From positions 434,001-498,000 of the forward strand of contig NZ_QXFN01000002.1 in NCBI RefSeq assembly GCF_004886325.1: a DNA stretch of 64,000 nucleotides. The letters are read 5' to 3'. The notes under the pieces are model-generated. The model was not told the origin of the DNA. It worked only from the letters and a program-made list of their open reading frames with translations, and searched no databases. Source of the stretch: Cellulomonas telluris (lineage in GTDB: Bacteria; Actinomycetota; Actinomycetes; Actinomycetales; Cellulomonadaceae). Each line of letters opens with the position of its first letter. The first letter of the stretch is position 1. Shown here in pieces: positions 26,525 to 36,500 of this stretch. Position numbers and translations under genes: made by a program.

Positions 26525-27115
26525 TCACCCGTGCGGATCGGCCGCCCCCCGGGCCGCCTCCTCGATCCGCGCCCGGTACGCGGCCCACTCCTCGGAGGAG
26601 CGGCCCGGCAGGTTCGGGTCACCCACGCGCTGACCGGCCAGCCCGTCCAGCCCCTCGCGCAGCACGTCCGCGTGGCCGGCGTGCCGCGCCACCTCGGCGA
26701 GCAGGTGCACGAGCACCTGGTGCAGCGTCACGTCCTGGTCGCCCGGGCCCCACCAGGGCACGACGCCGGCCGCGTCGAGCGGCAGCGCGGCGACCGTCGC
26801 GTCGGCGTGCTCCGCCGAGTGCGCCCACAGGTCCAGGACGTCGGCACGCGTCTCACCCGGGCCCACCCACAGGTCGGCGTCCGGCTCGGCGCCGGGCGCG
26901 TCCCAGGGCAGCGGCTCGCGCGGGCTCGGGCGGCCGAACACCGCGCCCAGGTACCCGAGCTGCACCGACGCCACGTGCTTGACCAGGCCGAGCAGATTCG
27001 TGCCGGTCGGCGTCAGCGGACGCCGCACGTCGTGGTCGCCCAGGCCGTCGAGCTTGCCCACCAGGTCCTCGCGGCTGCGTCGCAGGTACCGGTGCAGCGT
27101 CTCCTTGTCGTCCAC
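26525..27115 (-). CDS. DinB/DUF664 family protein
   Basis: A 196-residue four-helix protein of the DinB superfamily, DUF664 branch. 'TPTGTNLLGLVKHVASVQLGYLG' and 'LHQVLVHLLAEVARHAGHADVLRE' supply the expected metal-binding histidines. Actinobacterial members are often mycothiol-dependent enzymes such as transferases or isomerases; the substrate here is unknown. GTG at 27115 is chosen because it starts just before 'DDKETLHRYL', the family's N-terminal helix. Confidence 0.8.
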   Translation of the reverse strand: MDDKETLHRYLRRSREDLVGKLDGLGDHDVRRPLTPTGTNLLGLVKHVASVQLGYLGAVFGRPSPREPLPWDAPGAEPDADLWVGPGETRADVLDLWAHSAEHADATVAALPLDAAGVVPWWGPGDQDVTLHQVLVHLLAEVARHAGHADVLREGLDGLAGQRVGDPNLPGRSSEEWAAYRARIEEAARGAADPHG

Positions 27116-27251
27116 GGCACCGAGTCTGCTCCCGACCACCGACGGGCGCCCCGGCGTGTGCACGTGGCACCGCGGTGGTAAGCAGACAGGGGTCGAGGGC
27201 AGGCACGGGTGCGCGGGGCGTGACCCGACGGGACGACCGGCAGGGGGTGGC

Positions 27252-28538
27252 ATGGGGAAGGACGAGGACGCACAGGTCTCCGGCCCGGAGGCCGCCGTCG
27301 ACTACCGGGCCGTGTTCGCCTCGCTCAGCTCCCCGAAGCTCGTCCTGTCGCCCGACCTCGTCGTCCTCGACGCGAACGACGCCTTCCTCGCGTCCGTGCG
27401 GCGGCCCGCGTCCGCCGTCCTGGGACGCCACGTGCTCGAGGCGTTCCCGGCGCGCCCCGACCGCGAGGAGGGCAGCGCCGCGGAGATCGAGTCGCTGCAG
27501 CGCGTGGCACGCACCGGGCGTCTCGAGGTCCTGGGTCCCCACCGCTACGACGTCCTCGAGCACGGGGGCGGCGACCGGTGGGAGGAGCGCTGGTGGATCG
27601 TCACGAACGTCCCCGTGCTGGACTCCGCCGGCCACGTGACGCACCTGGTGCAGCGCGCCGAGGACGTCACCGACATCGTCGCCGTCGCCCAGGGGCCGGC
27701 CCCCTGCCCGGCGGTGCCGGTCGTCGAGGAGGTGCCGGCGGTCGTCGAGCACGCCATGGCGGTGAGCTCGTCGCTCGAGCGGTTCGGCGCGGCCTTCGAG
27801 CGTGAGCGCGCCGCCGCCATCGAGCTGCAGGACTCGCTCCTCACCCCGCCGCCGCAGGTGCCGGGCCTGACCATCGGCGTGCGCTACCGCCCCGCGGCCC
27901 GCGAGGTCCGGGTGGGGGGCGACTGGTACGACGCCTTCCGCACGCCGGACGGTGCCACCGTGGTCGTCGTCGGTGACGTCACGGGGCACGACATCAGCGC
28001 GGCCGCGCACATGGGACAGCTGCGGGGGACGCTGCGCGCGGTCGCCTACGCGCAGGACGCGGGCCCGGGCCCCGCGCTCGACCTCGCCGACCGCACGGCG
28101 CTCGGCCTGCACCTCGACGCGACGGGCACCGTCCTGGTCGCCCGCCTCGGCGAGCCCGACGGCACGGGCGCCCGCGCCGTGACGTGGTCCTCCGCGGGGC
28201 ACCCGCCCCCGCTCCTGCGCCGGGCGGACGGCACGACGGCCCTGCTCGAGGGGCGCACCGGCGCGCTGCTCGGCTTCGGGTTCGGCGCACCGCGCCCGGA
28301 GCACACGACGACGCTGCATCCCGGCGACGTGCTGCTGCTCTACACCGACGGTCTCGTCGAGCGGCGCGGCGTCCGGCTGCGCGAGAGCCTGACGGCGCTC
28401 GCGGCGACGGTCGCGCAGCTGCCGGCCGGCGGCGCCGACGAGCTGCTCGACGGCGTGCTGTCGGCGCTCGTGCCGCACGGCGCCGACGACGACGTCGCGA
28501 TCCTCGCCGTGTGCGTGCAGGACCCGGCGGGCCGCTGA
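27252..28538 (+). CDS. PAS domain SpoIIE-type PP2C phosphatase
   Basis: A 428-residue regulator. Residues 15-140 form a PAS domain ('LVLSPDLVVLDANDAFLASV'), followed by a short helical linker, then a PP2C/SpoIIE phosphatase domain from about residue 205: 'RYRPAAREVRVGGDWYDAF', 'GDVTGHDISAAAHM', 'SSAGHPPPLL', 'LLLYTDGLVERRG' and 'DDDVAILAV' carry the metal-binding aspartates. Such proteins dephosphorylate anti-sigma antagonist proteins in partner-switching stress pathways; no partner gene is adjacent. ATG at 27252 follows a GGGGGTGG site. Confidence 0.88.
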   Translation: MGKDEDAQVSGPEAAVDYRAVFASLSSPKLVLSPDLVVLDANDAFLASVRRPASAVLGRHVLEAFPARPDREEGSAAEIESLQRVARTGRLEVLGPHRYDVLEHGGGDRWEERWWIVTNVPVLDSAGHVTHLVQRAEDVTDIVAVAQGPAPCPAVPVVEEVPAVVEHAMAVSSSLERFGAAFERERAAAIELQDSLLTPPPQVPGLTIGVRYRPAAREVRVGGDWYDAFRTPDGATVVVVGDVTGHDISAAAHMGQLRGTLRAVAYAQDAGPGPALDLADRTALGLHLDATGTVLVARLGEPDGTGARAVTWSSAGHPPPLLRRADGTTALLEGRTGALLGFGFGAPRPEHTTTLHPGDVLLLYTDGLVERRGVRLRESLTALAATVAQLPAGGADELLDGVLSALVPHGADDDVAILAVCVQDPAGR

Positions 28539-28566
28539 GGCGGCGCCGGTGGGGCAGGCGCGGCGG

Positions 28567-28580
28567 GCGGGGAGCCCCGC
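28567..28580. terminator. Short hairpin between convergent genes
   Basis: GCGGGG-AG-CCCCGC, 28 bases after the phosphatase stop and 22 bases before the anti-sigma gene end; a weak bidirectional terminator candidate. Confidence 0.35.
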
Positions 28581-28601
28581 TGCGCGGGCCGGTGCGCCGG
28601 G

Positions 28602-29396
28602 TCAGGTGCCGAGCGTGCCCCGCACCACCGAGTCGCCCGAGTGCGCCGGGTCGCCGTCGAGCGGCTCGGCGGACACGTCCACCACGGGGAACTCGTCGAC
28701 GTCGAGGTCGTCGGGCAGCGGGAACCGGCCCGAGGTGCCCGTCAGCGGGCCGAGGCTGACCAGCCCGGACACGTCCGGCCGCAGCAGCCACACCTCGCGG
28801 TACCCGTCCGTGCGGGCCTCGGCCTCCTCGACGTCGACGACGAGCACGCGCGTGCCGTCCGCGGTCGTCTCCAGCGCGGCGGAACCCTCCGCGTCCCAGC
28901 CCGGCAGCGCGTCCAGCGTCGCGCGCGCGACGACGGTCGCGTCCGGCGTGCGCCCGGTGACCCACCAGGTGCCCAGGCCGCCGACGAGCAGACCGGCCGC
29001 GGCGGCGCCCGCCACCCACGCCCAGCGGCGGCGCGGCCGCAGCGGGACGACGGGGGCGACACGGGCGTCGGTGGAGACAGTGGCGTCGGGCCGGGCGGCG
29101 GCCGGCGCGGTGGGCGCGGCGTCCGCGGGGCCGTCGGCGAGGGCGACCGGGGCCGGGTCGAGCCCGAGCTCGTCCGCCACCCGATCCCACACGTGCGCCG
29201 CCGGTGCCACGAGAGGGCCGTCGGCCTGCGCGGCGCGCGCCACCGCGACCAGCTCGCGCAGGTGGGTCAGCTCGTGCGCGCAGCGGTCGCACGAGGCGAC
29301 GTGGGCGCGCTCGTCGGCGGAGCCGGCCTCCTCGCCCAGGGCGAGGAGGGCCAGCACGTCGTCGTCCACGTGCGCGTCACTCGGCGGTACCGACAC
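28602..29396 (-). CDS. RskA-type anti-sigma factor
   Basis: A 264-residue single-pass membrane protein. The N-terminal zinc-binding anti-sigma motif is His32-x3-Cys36-x2-Cys39, a membrane helix lies near residues 123-146, and the outer C-terminal domain resembles RskA ('[20 protein letters not shown]'). It should hold the adjacent ECF sigma factor inactive until its external domain is cut or altered. The GTG start at 29396 overlaps the sigma stop by 20 bases, giving coupled synthesis. Confidence 0.87.
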   Translation of the reverse strand: MSVPPSDAHVDDDVLALLALGEEAGSADERAHVASCDRCAHELTHLRELVAVARAAQADGPLVAPAAHVWDRVADELGLDPAPVALADGPADAAPTAPAAARPDATVSTDARVAPVVPLRPRRRWAWVAGAAAAGLLVGGLGTWWVTGRTPDATVVARATLDALPGWDAEGSAALETTADGTRVLVVDVEEAEARTDGYREVWLLRPDVSGLVSLGPLTGTSGRFPLPDDLDVDEFPVVDVSAEPLDGDPAHSGDSVVRGTLGT

Positions 29397-30045
29397 CCTC
29401 CACCTCCCATCGGGTCCGCAGCCGGGCGAGGCTGCGCCGGACGTGACTCTTCACGGTGCCCAGCGGCAGGTCCAGGCGCCGCGCGATCTGCTCGTGGGTG
29501 AGGTCGTCGTAGAACGCGAGGCGCAGGATGGTGCGCTGCGGGTCGCCGAGGCGGTCGAGCTCGTCGCGCACGACCACCCGGTCGACGACGCGCTCGTCGT
29601 GACCGGGTGCGGCGGTCGCGCCCGCGGCCACCGCCGACGTCTCCGCGGCCACCTCGAGCCGGCCGTCGCGCGCGCGCCGCGCGTGCGCGTCCGCCACCGC
29701 GTGCTTCGTGATGCCGAGCAGCCAGGCGGGGAGCCGCGAGCGGGACGGGTCGAACCGGTGCCGGCTGCGCCACGCGTCGACGAACACCTGCTGCGTGACG
29801 TCCTCCGCCTCCGCGACCGTGCCGAGCGAGCGGAGCGCCACGGTGTGGACGAGGGTGGCCCAGCGGCGGTACGCCTCACGGACGGCGGTCTCGTCGCCCG
29901 CGGCGAAGGCCTGCCCGAGGGCTGCGACCCCGTCGTCGTCGACCGCGTCCGGGCCGGCCGGCTGCGCCGACCGACCGGACGGGGGTGGGACCACCACCAC
30001 GGACGACTCCTCACCCGCCGCCCGGTCCCGCACGCGCTGCAGCAC
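29377..30045 (-). CDS. ECF sigma factor (SigK-like group)
   Basis: A 222-residue sigma-70 family protein. Region 2 is '[17 protein letters not shown]' through '[12 protein letters not shown]', and region 4 is '[20 protein letters not shown]' through '[17 protein letters not shown]'. The paired RskA-type anti-sigma points to the SigK group. GTG at 30045 is two bases after the sortase stop; a GTG at 30033 is an alternative. Being co-transcribed with a sortase and a surface protein, it probably controls their synthesis. Confidence 0.88.
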   Translation of the reverse strand: MLQRVRDRAAGEESSVVVVPPPSGRSAQPAGPDAVDDDGVAALGQAFAAGDETAVREAYRRWATLVHTVALRSLGTVAEAEDVTQQVFVDAWRSRHRFDPSRSRLPAWLLGITKHAVADAHARRARDGRLEVAAETSAVAAGATAAPGHDERVVDRVVVRDELDRLGDPQRTILRLAFYDDLTHEQIARRLDLPLGTVKSHVRRSLARLRTRWEVEGVGTAE

Positions 30046-30047
30046 GG

Positions 30048-30839
30048 TCAGCCGCCCAGGGGCAGGGCGGTCACGACGACGTTGTCCGCATAGTGTCCGA
30101 CCTCCCGGTCGAACGCACCTCCGCAGGTCACGAGGACCAGCCGGGGAGCGCCTGCGCGGTCGAACCACTCCCCGACGGGCGCGGTGTCCTTGGGGACGCG
30201 GACGACGTCCCGCACGCGGTACTCGTGGGTGGTGCCGTCGGCGGTGGTGACGACGACGGCGGCGCCCGGCGCGAGGTCCCGCAGCCGGGCGAAGGGCCCG
30301 ACGCCGGTGGTCCGCGAGTCGACGTGGGCGGCGATCAGGGTGGAGCCGGCCGGTGCGGCCGGTGCCGGCCCGAACTCGTACCAGGCGGCGACGTCCGCAC
30401 CGTCGGGCAGCTCCATGTCGCCGGCGGGGGCGACACCGGCGGGTTCGACCGGCATGTCGACGGCCAGGTCGGGCACCTGCACGCGGACCGGCGGGAGGAC
30501 CGGGGCGGCGGTGCGGGCGCCGAGCGAGGCGTCCTGGACGGGGACGTCGACCACCGCGCCGGTCGAGGACGGAGCCGGGGCGGCTGCCGTCGCCGGCGCG
30601 GCTGCCGTCCCGGGAGCGGTGGCGGCGTCGGTCGGCGTGGGGACCTGCGGCGCGTCGCTGCTGCACGCCGTCAGGCCGACGAGGACCGCGGCGACCGCCA
30701 CCGCGCGGGCCGCGGCACGGGGTGCTCCCGGGCGCGGGCCGGCCGGCCGCCGGGGACCGGCCGCGGCCCGGGGACGGGCGGCTCGTGCCGCCGTCCCGCC
30801 CCGGGCCGCGGTGCCCTGCGCCCGGGACCGCCCGGTCAG
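30048..30839 (-). CDS. Class F sortase
   Basis: The C-terminal 150 residues are a sortase fold with the catalytic histidine in 'LIAAHVDS' and the catalytic cysteine in '[11 protein letters not shown]', followed by '[11 protein letters not shown]'. Class F enzymes transpeptidate sorted surface proteins to the wall. An Ala/Val membrane segment ending in LTAC could be a signal anchor or a lipobox. The start is uncertain: CTG at 30839 overlaps the stop of the upstream gene and keeps the basic region; GTG at 30701 would leave no positive charge before the hydrophobic segment; ATG at 30956 would read an arginine-rich shadow of the neighbour. Confidence 0.82.
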   Translation of the reverse strand: MTGRSRAQGTAARGGTAARAARPRAAAGPRRPAGPRPGAPRAAARAVAVAAVLVGLTACSSDAPQVPTPTDAATAPGTAAAPATAAAPAPSSTGAVVDVPVQDASLGARTAAPVLPPVRVQVPDLAVDMPVEPAGVAPAGDMELPDGADVAAWYEFGPAPAAPAGSTLIAAHVDSRTTGVGPFARLRDLAPGAAVVVTTADGTTHEYRVRDVVRVPKDTAPVGEWFDRAGAPRLVLVTCGGAFDREVGHYADNVVVTALPLGG

Positions 30840-31705
30840 CGGTCGCCCTTCGCGCTCGCGACGGCGGTGCGGCGCGTCAGCGCGAGAGCACCGGCGCCGA
30901 GCAGCGCGAGCGCACCGGCGCCGAGCAGCGCGAGCGCACCGGCGGCGAGCAGCCACGGCTGCGTGGCGTCGTCCGCGACGAGACCGGCCTGGCCGGCCTG
31001 GACGCCGGACGGGGAGCTGTGCAGGCCCTCGACGACCTGCGTCGCGAGCGCGAGCGTCGCCGGCTGAGCGGTCGCGCTGCCCCAGGCGTAGACGATCGTG
31101 TGGGCGCCCTCGGCGACCGTGACGTCGGCGGGGCCGAGCAGCGCCGGCTCGGTCGTCCCGGTGGCGACGACGCTGGCGGAGACGGTCCCGGCGGGCAGGT
31201 CGAGCGTCTGCTCGGCAGGGTTCGTCAGGTTCGACACGACGGCCTGGCCGCCGGCGAGGACGTCGACGCCGGGCGCGGCGGCGACGTGCCGGACGGTGAG
31301 CCGGCCCTGGCCCGCGGCGGTGGGCGTCGTGTCGTTGGTGAACAGCGTGGCCGTCGGGTTGCCGGACGCGTCGAGGTGCGCGACGGCCGTGTAGTTGCCG
31401 CCGGCCTCGAGCGCCAGGTCGACGGGGCCGACCGCGGTCGCGCTCGCGTCGGCGGCGTCAGCGGCGGTGATGGCGACCGTGTACGTGCCGGCGGGCAGGT
31501 CGAGCGGACCGGCGAGGGTGCTCGGGGCGAAGTCGTCGAGCGTGCGCTCGCCGTTCACCCACACGTCGACGGTGAGGTCCGGGACGCCGTGCAGCACCGA
31601 GAGCTGCGCGCCGTCGGCGCCGGCGGCGTGGGCCGGTACGGCGGCGAGGGTCAGTGCGGCGGCGGCGAACGATCCGGCTGCCACGGCGAGGGGTCGAGCG
31701 CGCAT
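30836..31705 (-). CDS. DUF4397 surface protein
   Basis: A 289-residue protein with a signal peptide ([11 protein letters not shown]..., cleavage near AHA at about residue 27) and two DUF4397 domains ('[19 protein letters not shown]' and '[18 protein letters not shown]'). The C-terminus is a hydrophobic helix with a basic tail, like a sorting signal, but with no LPxTG or LAxTG; only 'SGVQAGQAG' precedes it. The helix contains a repeated 'ALALLGAG' encoded by three 24-base DNA repeats. ATG at 31705 follows GGAGGA. It leads the operon with sortase, sigma and anti-sigma and is probably the sortase's own substrate. Confidence 0.82.
   Translation of the reverse strand: MRARPLAVAAGSFAAAALTLAAVPAHAAGADGAQLSVLHGVPDLTVDVWVNGERTLDDFAPSTLAGPLDLPAGTYTVAITAADAADASATAVGPVDLALEAGGNYTAVAHLDASGNPTATLFTNDTTPTAAGQGRLTVRHVAAAPGVDVLAGGQAVVSNLTNPAEQTLDLPAGTVSASVVATGTTEPALLGPADVTVAEGAHTIVYAWGSATAQPATLALATQVVEGLHSSPSGVQAGQAGLVADDATQPWLLAAGALALLGAGALALLGAGALALTRRTAVASAKGDR
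30881..30952. repeat. Three tandem 24-base repeats in the DUF4397 gene
   Basis: Units 30881-30904, 30905-30928 and 30929-30952 differ by one or two bases. They encode eight-residue steps of the C-terminal membrane helix, so copy changes would lengthen or shorten it in frame. Confidence 0.8.
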
Positions 31706-31760
31706 GGTGTCCTCCAGGGTCGGCCCGCGGGGTGCGGGCGGTGTCGTGCTGACACCCCTA

Positions 31761-31787
31761 CTTCCGACCGGGGGGACCTCCTGGATG
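31761..31787 (-). promoter_or_regulatory. Possible ECF (SigK-like) promoter of the DUF4397-sortase operon
   Basis: On the reverse strand CATCC (31787-31783) is followed after 16 bases by CGGAAG (31766-31761). This resembles the CATCC / CCGAAT-like elements recalled for mycobacterial SigK promoters, and would make the operon self-regulated by its own sigma factor. Confidence 0.35.
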
Positions 31788-31814
31788 CATGCAGACGCAT
31801 CGATTTCTCGGGGG

Positions 31815-33116
31815 TCAGCGACGGCGGCGCCGGAGCACCTCGCGCACGGGCGGCACGACCGTCCCTGCCGCCGCCATGTCGGCGCGCGCTCGCCGCCGGT
31901 TGCGCAGCACGCCGACGACCCCGACCACCCACGGCAGGGCCAGCACCGCGAACGCGAGGCGGTACGCGTCCAGGGTGTACGTGACGGCACCGGGCGGGGA
32001 CGCGAGCTGCAGCACCACGCCCACCGCGAGGATGCCGACGATCGACGAGGTGAAGCCGCCCGTGTTCACGAAGCCGGTCGCGGTCCCCAGCCGGTCCGCG
32101 GCCGTGAACGTGCGCGCGAAGTCGATCCCGACCAGGGACACGGGCCCGCCGGCGCCGATCACGACGACGAACACGACCAGCTGCCAGAACGGGCGCGGGG
32201 TGTCGGGCACGAGCAGCCACACCCAGGCGACGAGGGTCGTGACGGCGGACGCGAGCACCGACCAGCTGCGGCGCAGCGGGTGCCGTGCGGTCCACCGGCC
32301 CACGAGCGGCCCCGCGACCATCGCCGAGACGGTGAGCGCGCTCAGCAGCGCGCTCGCCTCCGCGGGGGAGCGGCCCTGCGCGGTGACGAAGAACGGGACG
32401 CCCCACAGCAGTGCGACGACGTTGGCGCTGAACGGCGTGACGAAGTGCGACCAGAAGCCGAGCCGGGTACCCGCCGGGCGTGCGGCGTCCCGGACGGCGT
32501 GCACGAAGCGCGTCCGCACGGCCCGGGCGACCACGGTGGCGTGCGTCGGCGCCGGCGAGCGCACCCCCGCCCACGCGAGCACCGCGACGACCGCACCCGC
32601 CGCCGCGAGCGCCCCGAACGTCGCGCCCCAGCCGGTCGTGTGCAGGACGAACGCGACGGCGACGGCGGACACGATCTGGCCGGCCTGCCCGATCATCCCG
32701 GTGATCTGCACGAGGACCGGCACGCGCCGCGGCGGGAACCACTCGGCGACCAGGCGGCAGGCGCTGATGAAGATCCCCGCGTCCCCGGCGCCGACGAGCA
32801 CGCGGGCGACGATGGCGGTCGGCACGTCGTCCGCCCAGGCCAGCAGCCCCTGGCCGACCGCCATGACCAGCGAGCCGCCGGCGATCAGCGTGCGCGCGCC
32901 GAAGCGGTCGAGCAGCTGCCCGGCGGGGATCTGCAGCGCGGCGTACACGCCGAGCTGGACGACGGAGAACGAGGCGAGGCCCGTGGCCGACAGGCCGAAC
33001 CGCTCGATGGCGTCGACGCCTGCGACGCCGAGGGCGGTGCGGTGCACGACGGCCGCGAGGTAGGCCAGGACCGCCGCCGCCCACACGAGGGCCGCCCCGC
33101 GCCTGCCCGTCATCAC
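31815..33116 (-). CDS. MFS transporter
   Basis: A 433-residue major facilitator with about 12 helices; 'QIPAGQLLDRFGARTLIAGG' is the loop 2-3 signature and 'RVLVGAGDAGIFISACRLVAEWFPPRR' the helix 4-5 region. The substrate is not evident; it most resembles general drug/metabolite:proton transporters. It is divergent from the small-RNA candidate and the helicase-like gene. Confidence 0.85.
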   Translation of the reverse strand: MMTGRRGAALVWAAAVLAYLAAVVHRTALGVAGVDAIERFGLSATGLASFSVVQLGVYAALQIPAGQLLDRFGARTLIAGGSLVMAVGQGLLAWADDVPTAIVARVLVGAGDAGIFISACRLVAEWFPPRRVPVLVQITGMIGQAGQIVSAVAVAFVLHTTGWGATFGALAAAGAVVAVLAWAGVRSPAPTHATVVARAVRTRFVHAVRDAARPAGTRLGFWSHFVTPFSANVVALLWGVPFFVTAQGRSPAEASALLSALTVSAMVAGPLVGRWTARHPLRRSWSVLASAVTTLVAWVWLLVPDTPRPFWQLVVFVVVIGAGGPVSLVGIDFARTFTAADRLGTATGFVNTGGFTSSIVGILAVGVVLQLASPPGAVTYTLDAYRLAFAVLALPWVVGVVGVLRNRRRARADMAAAGTVVPPVREVLRRRRR

Positions 33117-33246
33117 GTCCGCCCTCCCCGGGCCCGCGGTACGCCGGCCCGGTCCAGGGTAGGCGCACGGGGACGGCGGGACCGTCCCCGGCCACCGCCG
33201 GCCCGCTCCTGGACGGTCGCCCGGTTTTCACCCGCACGGACGGCCT

Positions 33247-33265
33247 GGACGTTTGACCAACGTCC
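33247..33265. repeat. Inverted repeat GGACGTT-N5-AACGTCC over a -35 region
   Basis: Perfect 7-base arms that include TTGACC (33253-33258), the presumed -35 of the small-RNA candidate. It could be an operator for that transcript. Confidence 0.4.
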
Positions 33266-33287
33266 GCGGATGAGCAACACTCGTACT

Positions 33288-33389
33288 CGACGGTGCGCAT
33301 CGCCTGCCCCCTGCGCGGTGCGCACCGTCTCTCAATCTCCCGCCACCGGCGGTCACGAGAGCGGGACGGGTCACCCGTCCCGCTCTCGT
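33288..33389 (+). ncRNA. Candidate small RNA, possibly of the actinobacterial 6C type
   Basis: A promoter-like TTGACC (33253-33258), 17 bases, AACACT (33276-33281) predicts a start near 33288. The transcript would begin with a hairpin (GACGGTGCGC 33289-33298 / GCGCACCGTC 33320-33329) whose loop holds five consecutive C, and end in a very stable 16-base-pair hairpin (33355-33370 / 33374-33389). The ending hairpin lies between two divergent gene starts, so no coding gene needs it. The C-rich loop and size recall 6C RNA, but identity is unproven. Confidence 0.5.
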
Positions 33390-33534
33390 CGTGTCGGGGC
33401 CGTGTCGGGGCAGGTCAGAGGGCGTTCGGGGGTCGTCCTCGGGGCCGTCGGGTCGTCGCGGGGCCGATGATCACGCGGCACATCGCCTCCGCGCCGCTCG
33501 GCGTGGCCGCCCGGGGGATCGCCGTCGCCCGGTC

Positions 33535-33540
33535 TACCGT
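33535..33540 (+). promoter_or_regulatory. Possible -10 box (TACCGT) of the helicase-like gene
   Basis: TACCGT ends 6 bases before the GTG at 33547 with no ribosome-binding site between, consistent with a leaderless transcript. The 157 bases between the small-RNA candidate and this gene hold no other recognised feature. Confidence 0.4.
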
Positions 33541-33546
33541 TCCAGG

Positions 33547-36500
33547 GTGACCGTCCCCGCCCGCACCCCCGCCCAGGGACCGACCCCGGCCGGTCCGCCC
33601 GAGCCGGCCGCCCCGGCCGGCGCCCCGGGTCAGGACCCCGCGACCGCCGACGCCGAGCGCCCCGACGCGGCGCCGGTGGCCCTCGTCGAGCCGCCGTCGC
33701 CCGCCGAGGTGCTCGAGGGCGCCGTCGCCACCTGGCGCGGCGCGCTCGTGGAGGCCGCGGGCGCGTCGACGCTCGCGGACGTCGACCAGCTCGGCGAGGC
33801 CGCGCTCGACCTGTCCGCGGCGCACCCGTCGGGCATGGCACAGCTCTTCGCCGGCCGGGCGACCCGCCTGTCGAACCTCGTGCGCGAGGCCGGTGCGCTG
33901 TCCGCCGCCCGCCGGCGTGCCCGCGCCGTCAGCGCCCGGGCCGCGACCTACACGCAGCGGTACGGCATCGCGCCGACGTCGCTCGCGATCGGCGTCGCGA
34001 CGTGGACGGACCGGTCCTCGGCGGACCTCGCCTCCGACGACGTCGGTGCGCTGGCGCACGTCACGCGGCGCAACCCCGAGGCACGGGCCGGGCGTGCCGA
34101 CAGCGCAGGCGAGGCGGTGCGCACCGTGCGCGCCCCCGTGCTGCTGCGGCCGGTCACGCTGCACGCGCGCGGCTCGGGGGAGGGCGACTACGAGCTCGCG
34201 CTCGAGCCGTCCCTCGACGTCAACCCGGTCCTGGCGCGTGCGCTGCGCCGGCACGGCGCGCTGCTCGACCCGGCGGCGGTCGCCCGGGGCACGTTCACCG
34301 CCGCCGGCTTCGACCCGCGCGGTGCCCTGCAGCGGCTGGCGTCGCTCGGCGAGGCCGTCCTCGAGGACTTCTCCCTGGTCGACAAGGTCGTGGTCGGCAC
34401 GTTCGTCCACCCCGGGCAGGTGCTCGTGGACGACCTCGACCAGCTCGCCGGCACGCTCGACCGGCACGAGGTCGTCCGCGCCCTGGCCGGCCTCGACGAC
34501 GCGCGGGACGCGCTCGCCGTCACCCTGCCCGAGCCCGTGCGCGGCGACCGCGACCCGGCGGTCGAGCGCGGCGTCGGCGACCTGGACCCCGCGCAGCAGC
34601 ACGTCCTCGACGTCGTCGCCTCGGGCGTGCACGTGTTCGTCGACGCCCCGACGGGCGCCGACGTCACCGGCACGCTCGCGGCGCTCGTCGCCGACGCCGC
34701 GGCCGAGGGCCGGACGGTGCTCTACGTCCCCGGCCACCGCCGTGCCGCGACCGCGCTCGTCGCCCGGCTCGAGGACCTCGGCCTCGGGGAGCTCGTGCTC
34801 GACGTCGAGCCGCACGCCGGGTGGCGCACCGCCGTGGGCCGCCGCCTGCTCGGCGCGATGACGACCGAGCCGCCCACCGTCGACACGACCGCCGTGCAGA
34901 CGCTGCGGACGCGGCTGCTCGAGCACCGCGAGCGCCTGCGCGCCTACGTCGACGCGCTGCACGCCCCGCGCGAGCCGTGGGCCGTGTCCGCCTACGACGC
35001 CCTGCAGGAGCTCGCGCGCCTGACGTCCGCGCGCCCGACGCCGCGCACGACCGTCCGCCTCGCGCCGGACGTCGCCCGCGCCCTCGACGCCGAGCGGCGG
35101 CCCCGCCTCGCGCGGGACCTCGTGCGCGCCGGCGAGCTCGGCGCGTTCACGCTGCGTCCCCAGGACACGCCCTGGTTCGGCGCGGACCTGCGCACGTCCG
35201 CCGACGCGCAGGTCGTGCGGCGCCGGCTCGACCGCCTGCTGGACGTGTCACTGCCGGTCCTCGTCGACCGGGTCGCCCAGGTCGCGGCCGAGACGGGCCT
35301 GACGCCCGCGACGACCCTCGACGGCTGGAGCGAGCAGCTGCGCATGCTCGACGGCGTGCGCGCGTCCCTCGACGTGTTCCAGCCGCTGGTCTTCGAGCGC
35401 ACCGCGGCGGACCTCGTCGCGGCGACGGCGACGAAGGAGTGGCGCGAGCAGCACGACGTGCCCATGGGCTTCTGGCTGCGCCGGCGGCTGCGCAAGCAGG
35501 CGAAGGACATGCTGCGCCCGGGGCGTCCGGTCGCGGACCTGCACGCCGCGCTGCTCGAGGTGCAGGCACGCCGCGAGGTGTGGCAGGCGCACTGCCCGGC
35601 CGGCGGGTGGCCGCGCCTGCCCGACGCGCTCGAGGTCATCGAGGACGAGCACCGCGCCGTGCGCGAGGACGTCGAGGCGCTCGCGGCCGTGCTCGCGGGC
35701 ACGCCCGGCGGTGGCGCGCTCGCGTCCACCCCGTTCACCGAGCTGCGGGAGCGCCTCGGCCGGCTGCGGGACACCGCGGACGCGCTGGACACCCTGCCGG
35801 AGCGCACGCAGCTGCTGCACGCGCTGCGTGCGGCCGGGCTCGGCGCGCTCGTCGACGACCTCACCGAGCGCCGTGCCGACCCCGCGCTGGCGCCCGCCGA
35901 GCTGGACCTGGCCTGGTGGAGCACCGTGTTCGAGCAGGTGCTCGCCGCCGACCCGGCGCTCGCCGGGTACGACGGCACCGCCCTCGGAGCCCTGTCCGCG
36001 ACGTACGCCGACCTCGACCGCGCGCACGTGGCCAGCCGGACGGCGCCGGTGCTCGCGTCCGCGCTCGCCCGCGTCGCGGCCGCCCTGCGCCAGCACCGGG
36101 ACCAGGCCGAGGGCCTGTTCGCCGAGCTCGTCGAGGAGCGGCTCACGTCCGTGCGCGAGACGGTGGCGCGCTACCCCGACGTCGCGCGCCGGCTGCGTCC
36201 GGTCGTCGTCGCCGGTCCGATGCTCGTCTCGCAGGTCCTGCCGGCGTCGCGCACCGTGGACCTCGTGGTCGTCGACGCCGCGGCCCACCTGCCCGTCGAG
36301 GCCGCGCTCCCGGCGATCGCGCGCGGCCGGCAGGTCGTCGTCGTCGGCGACGCGCGCTGCGCCTCGGGCTCGGCGGTCCGCGAGCTGGCCGACGTCCTGC
36401 CGTCCGTCGCCCTGCACGCGGACGCGTCCCGCCGCGACCCGTACCTCACGGCGTTCCTCGCCGGGCACGGGTACGCCGACGTCCTGGTCCCGACGCCGCT

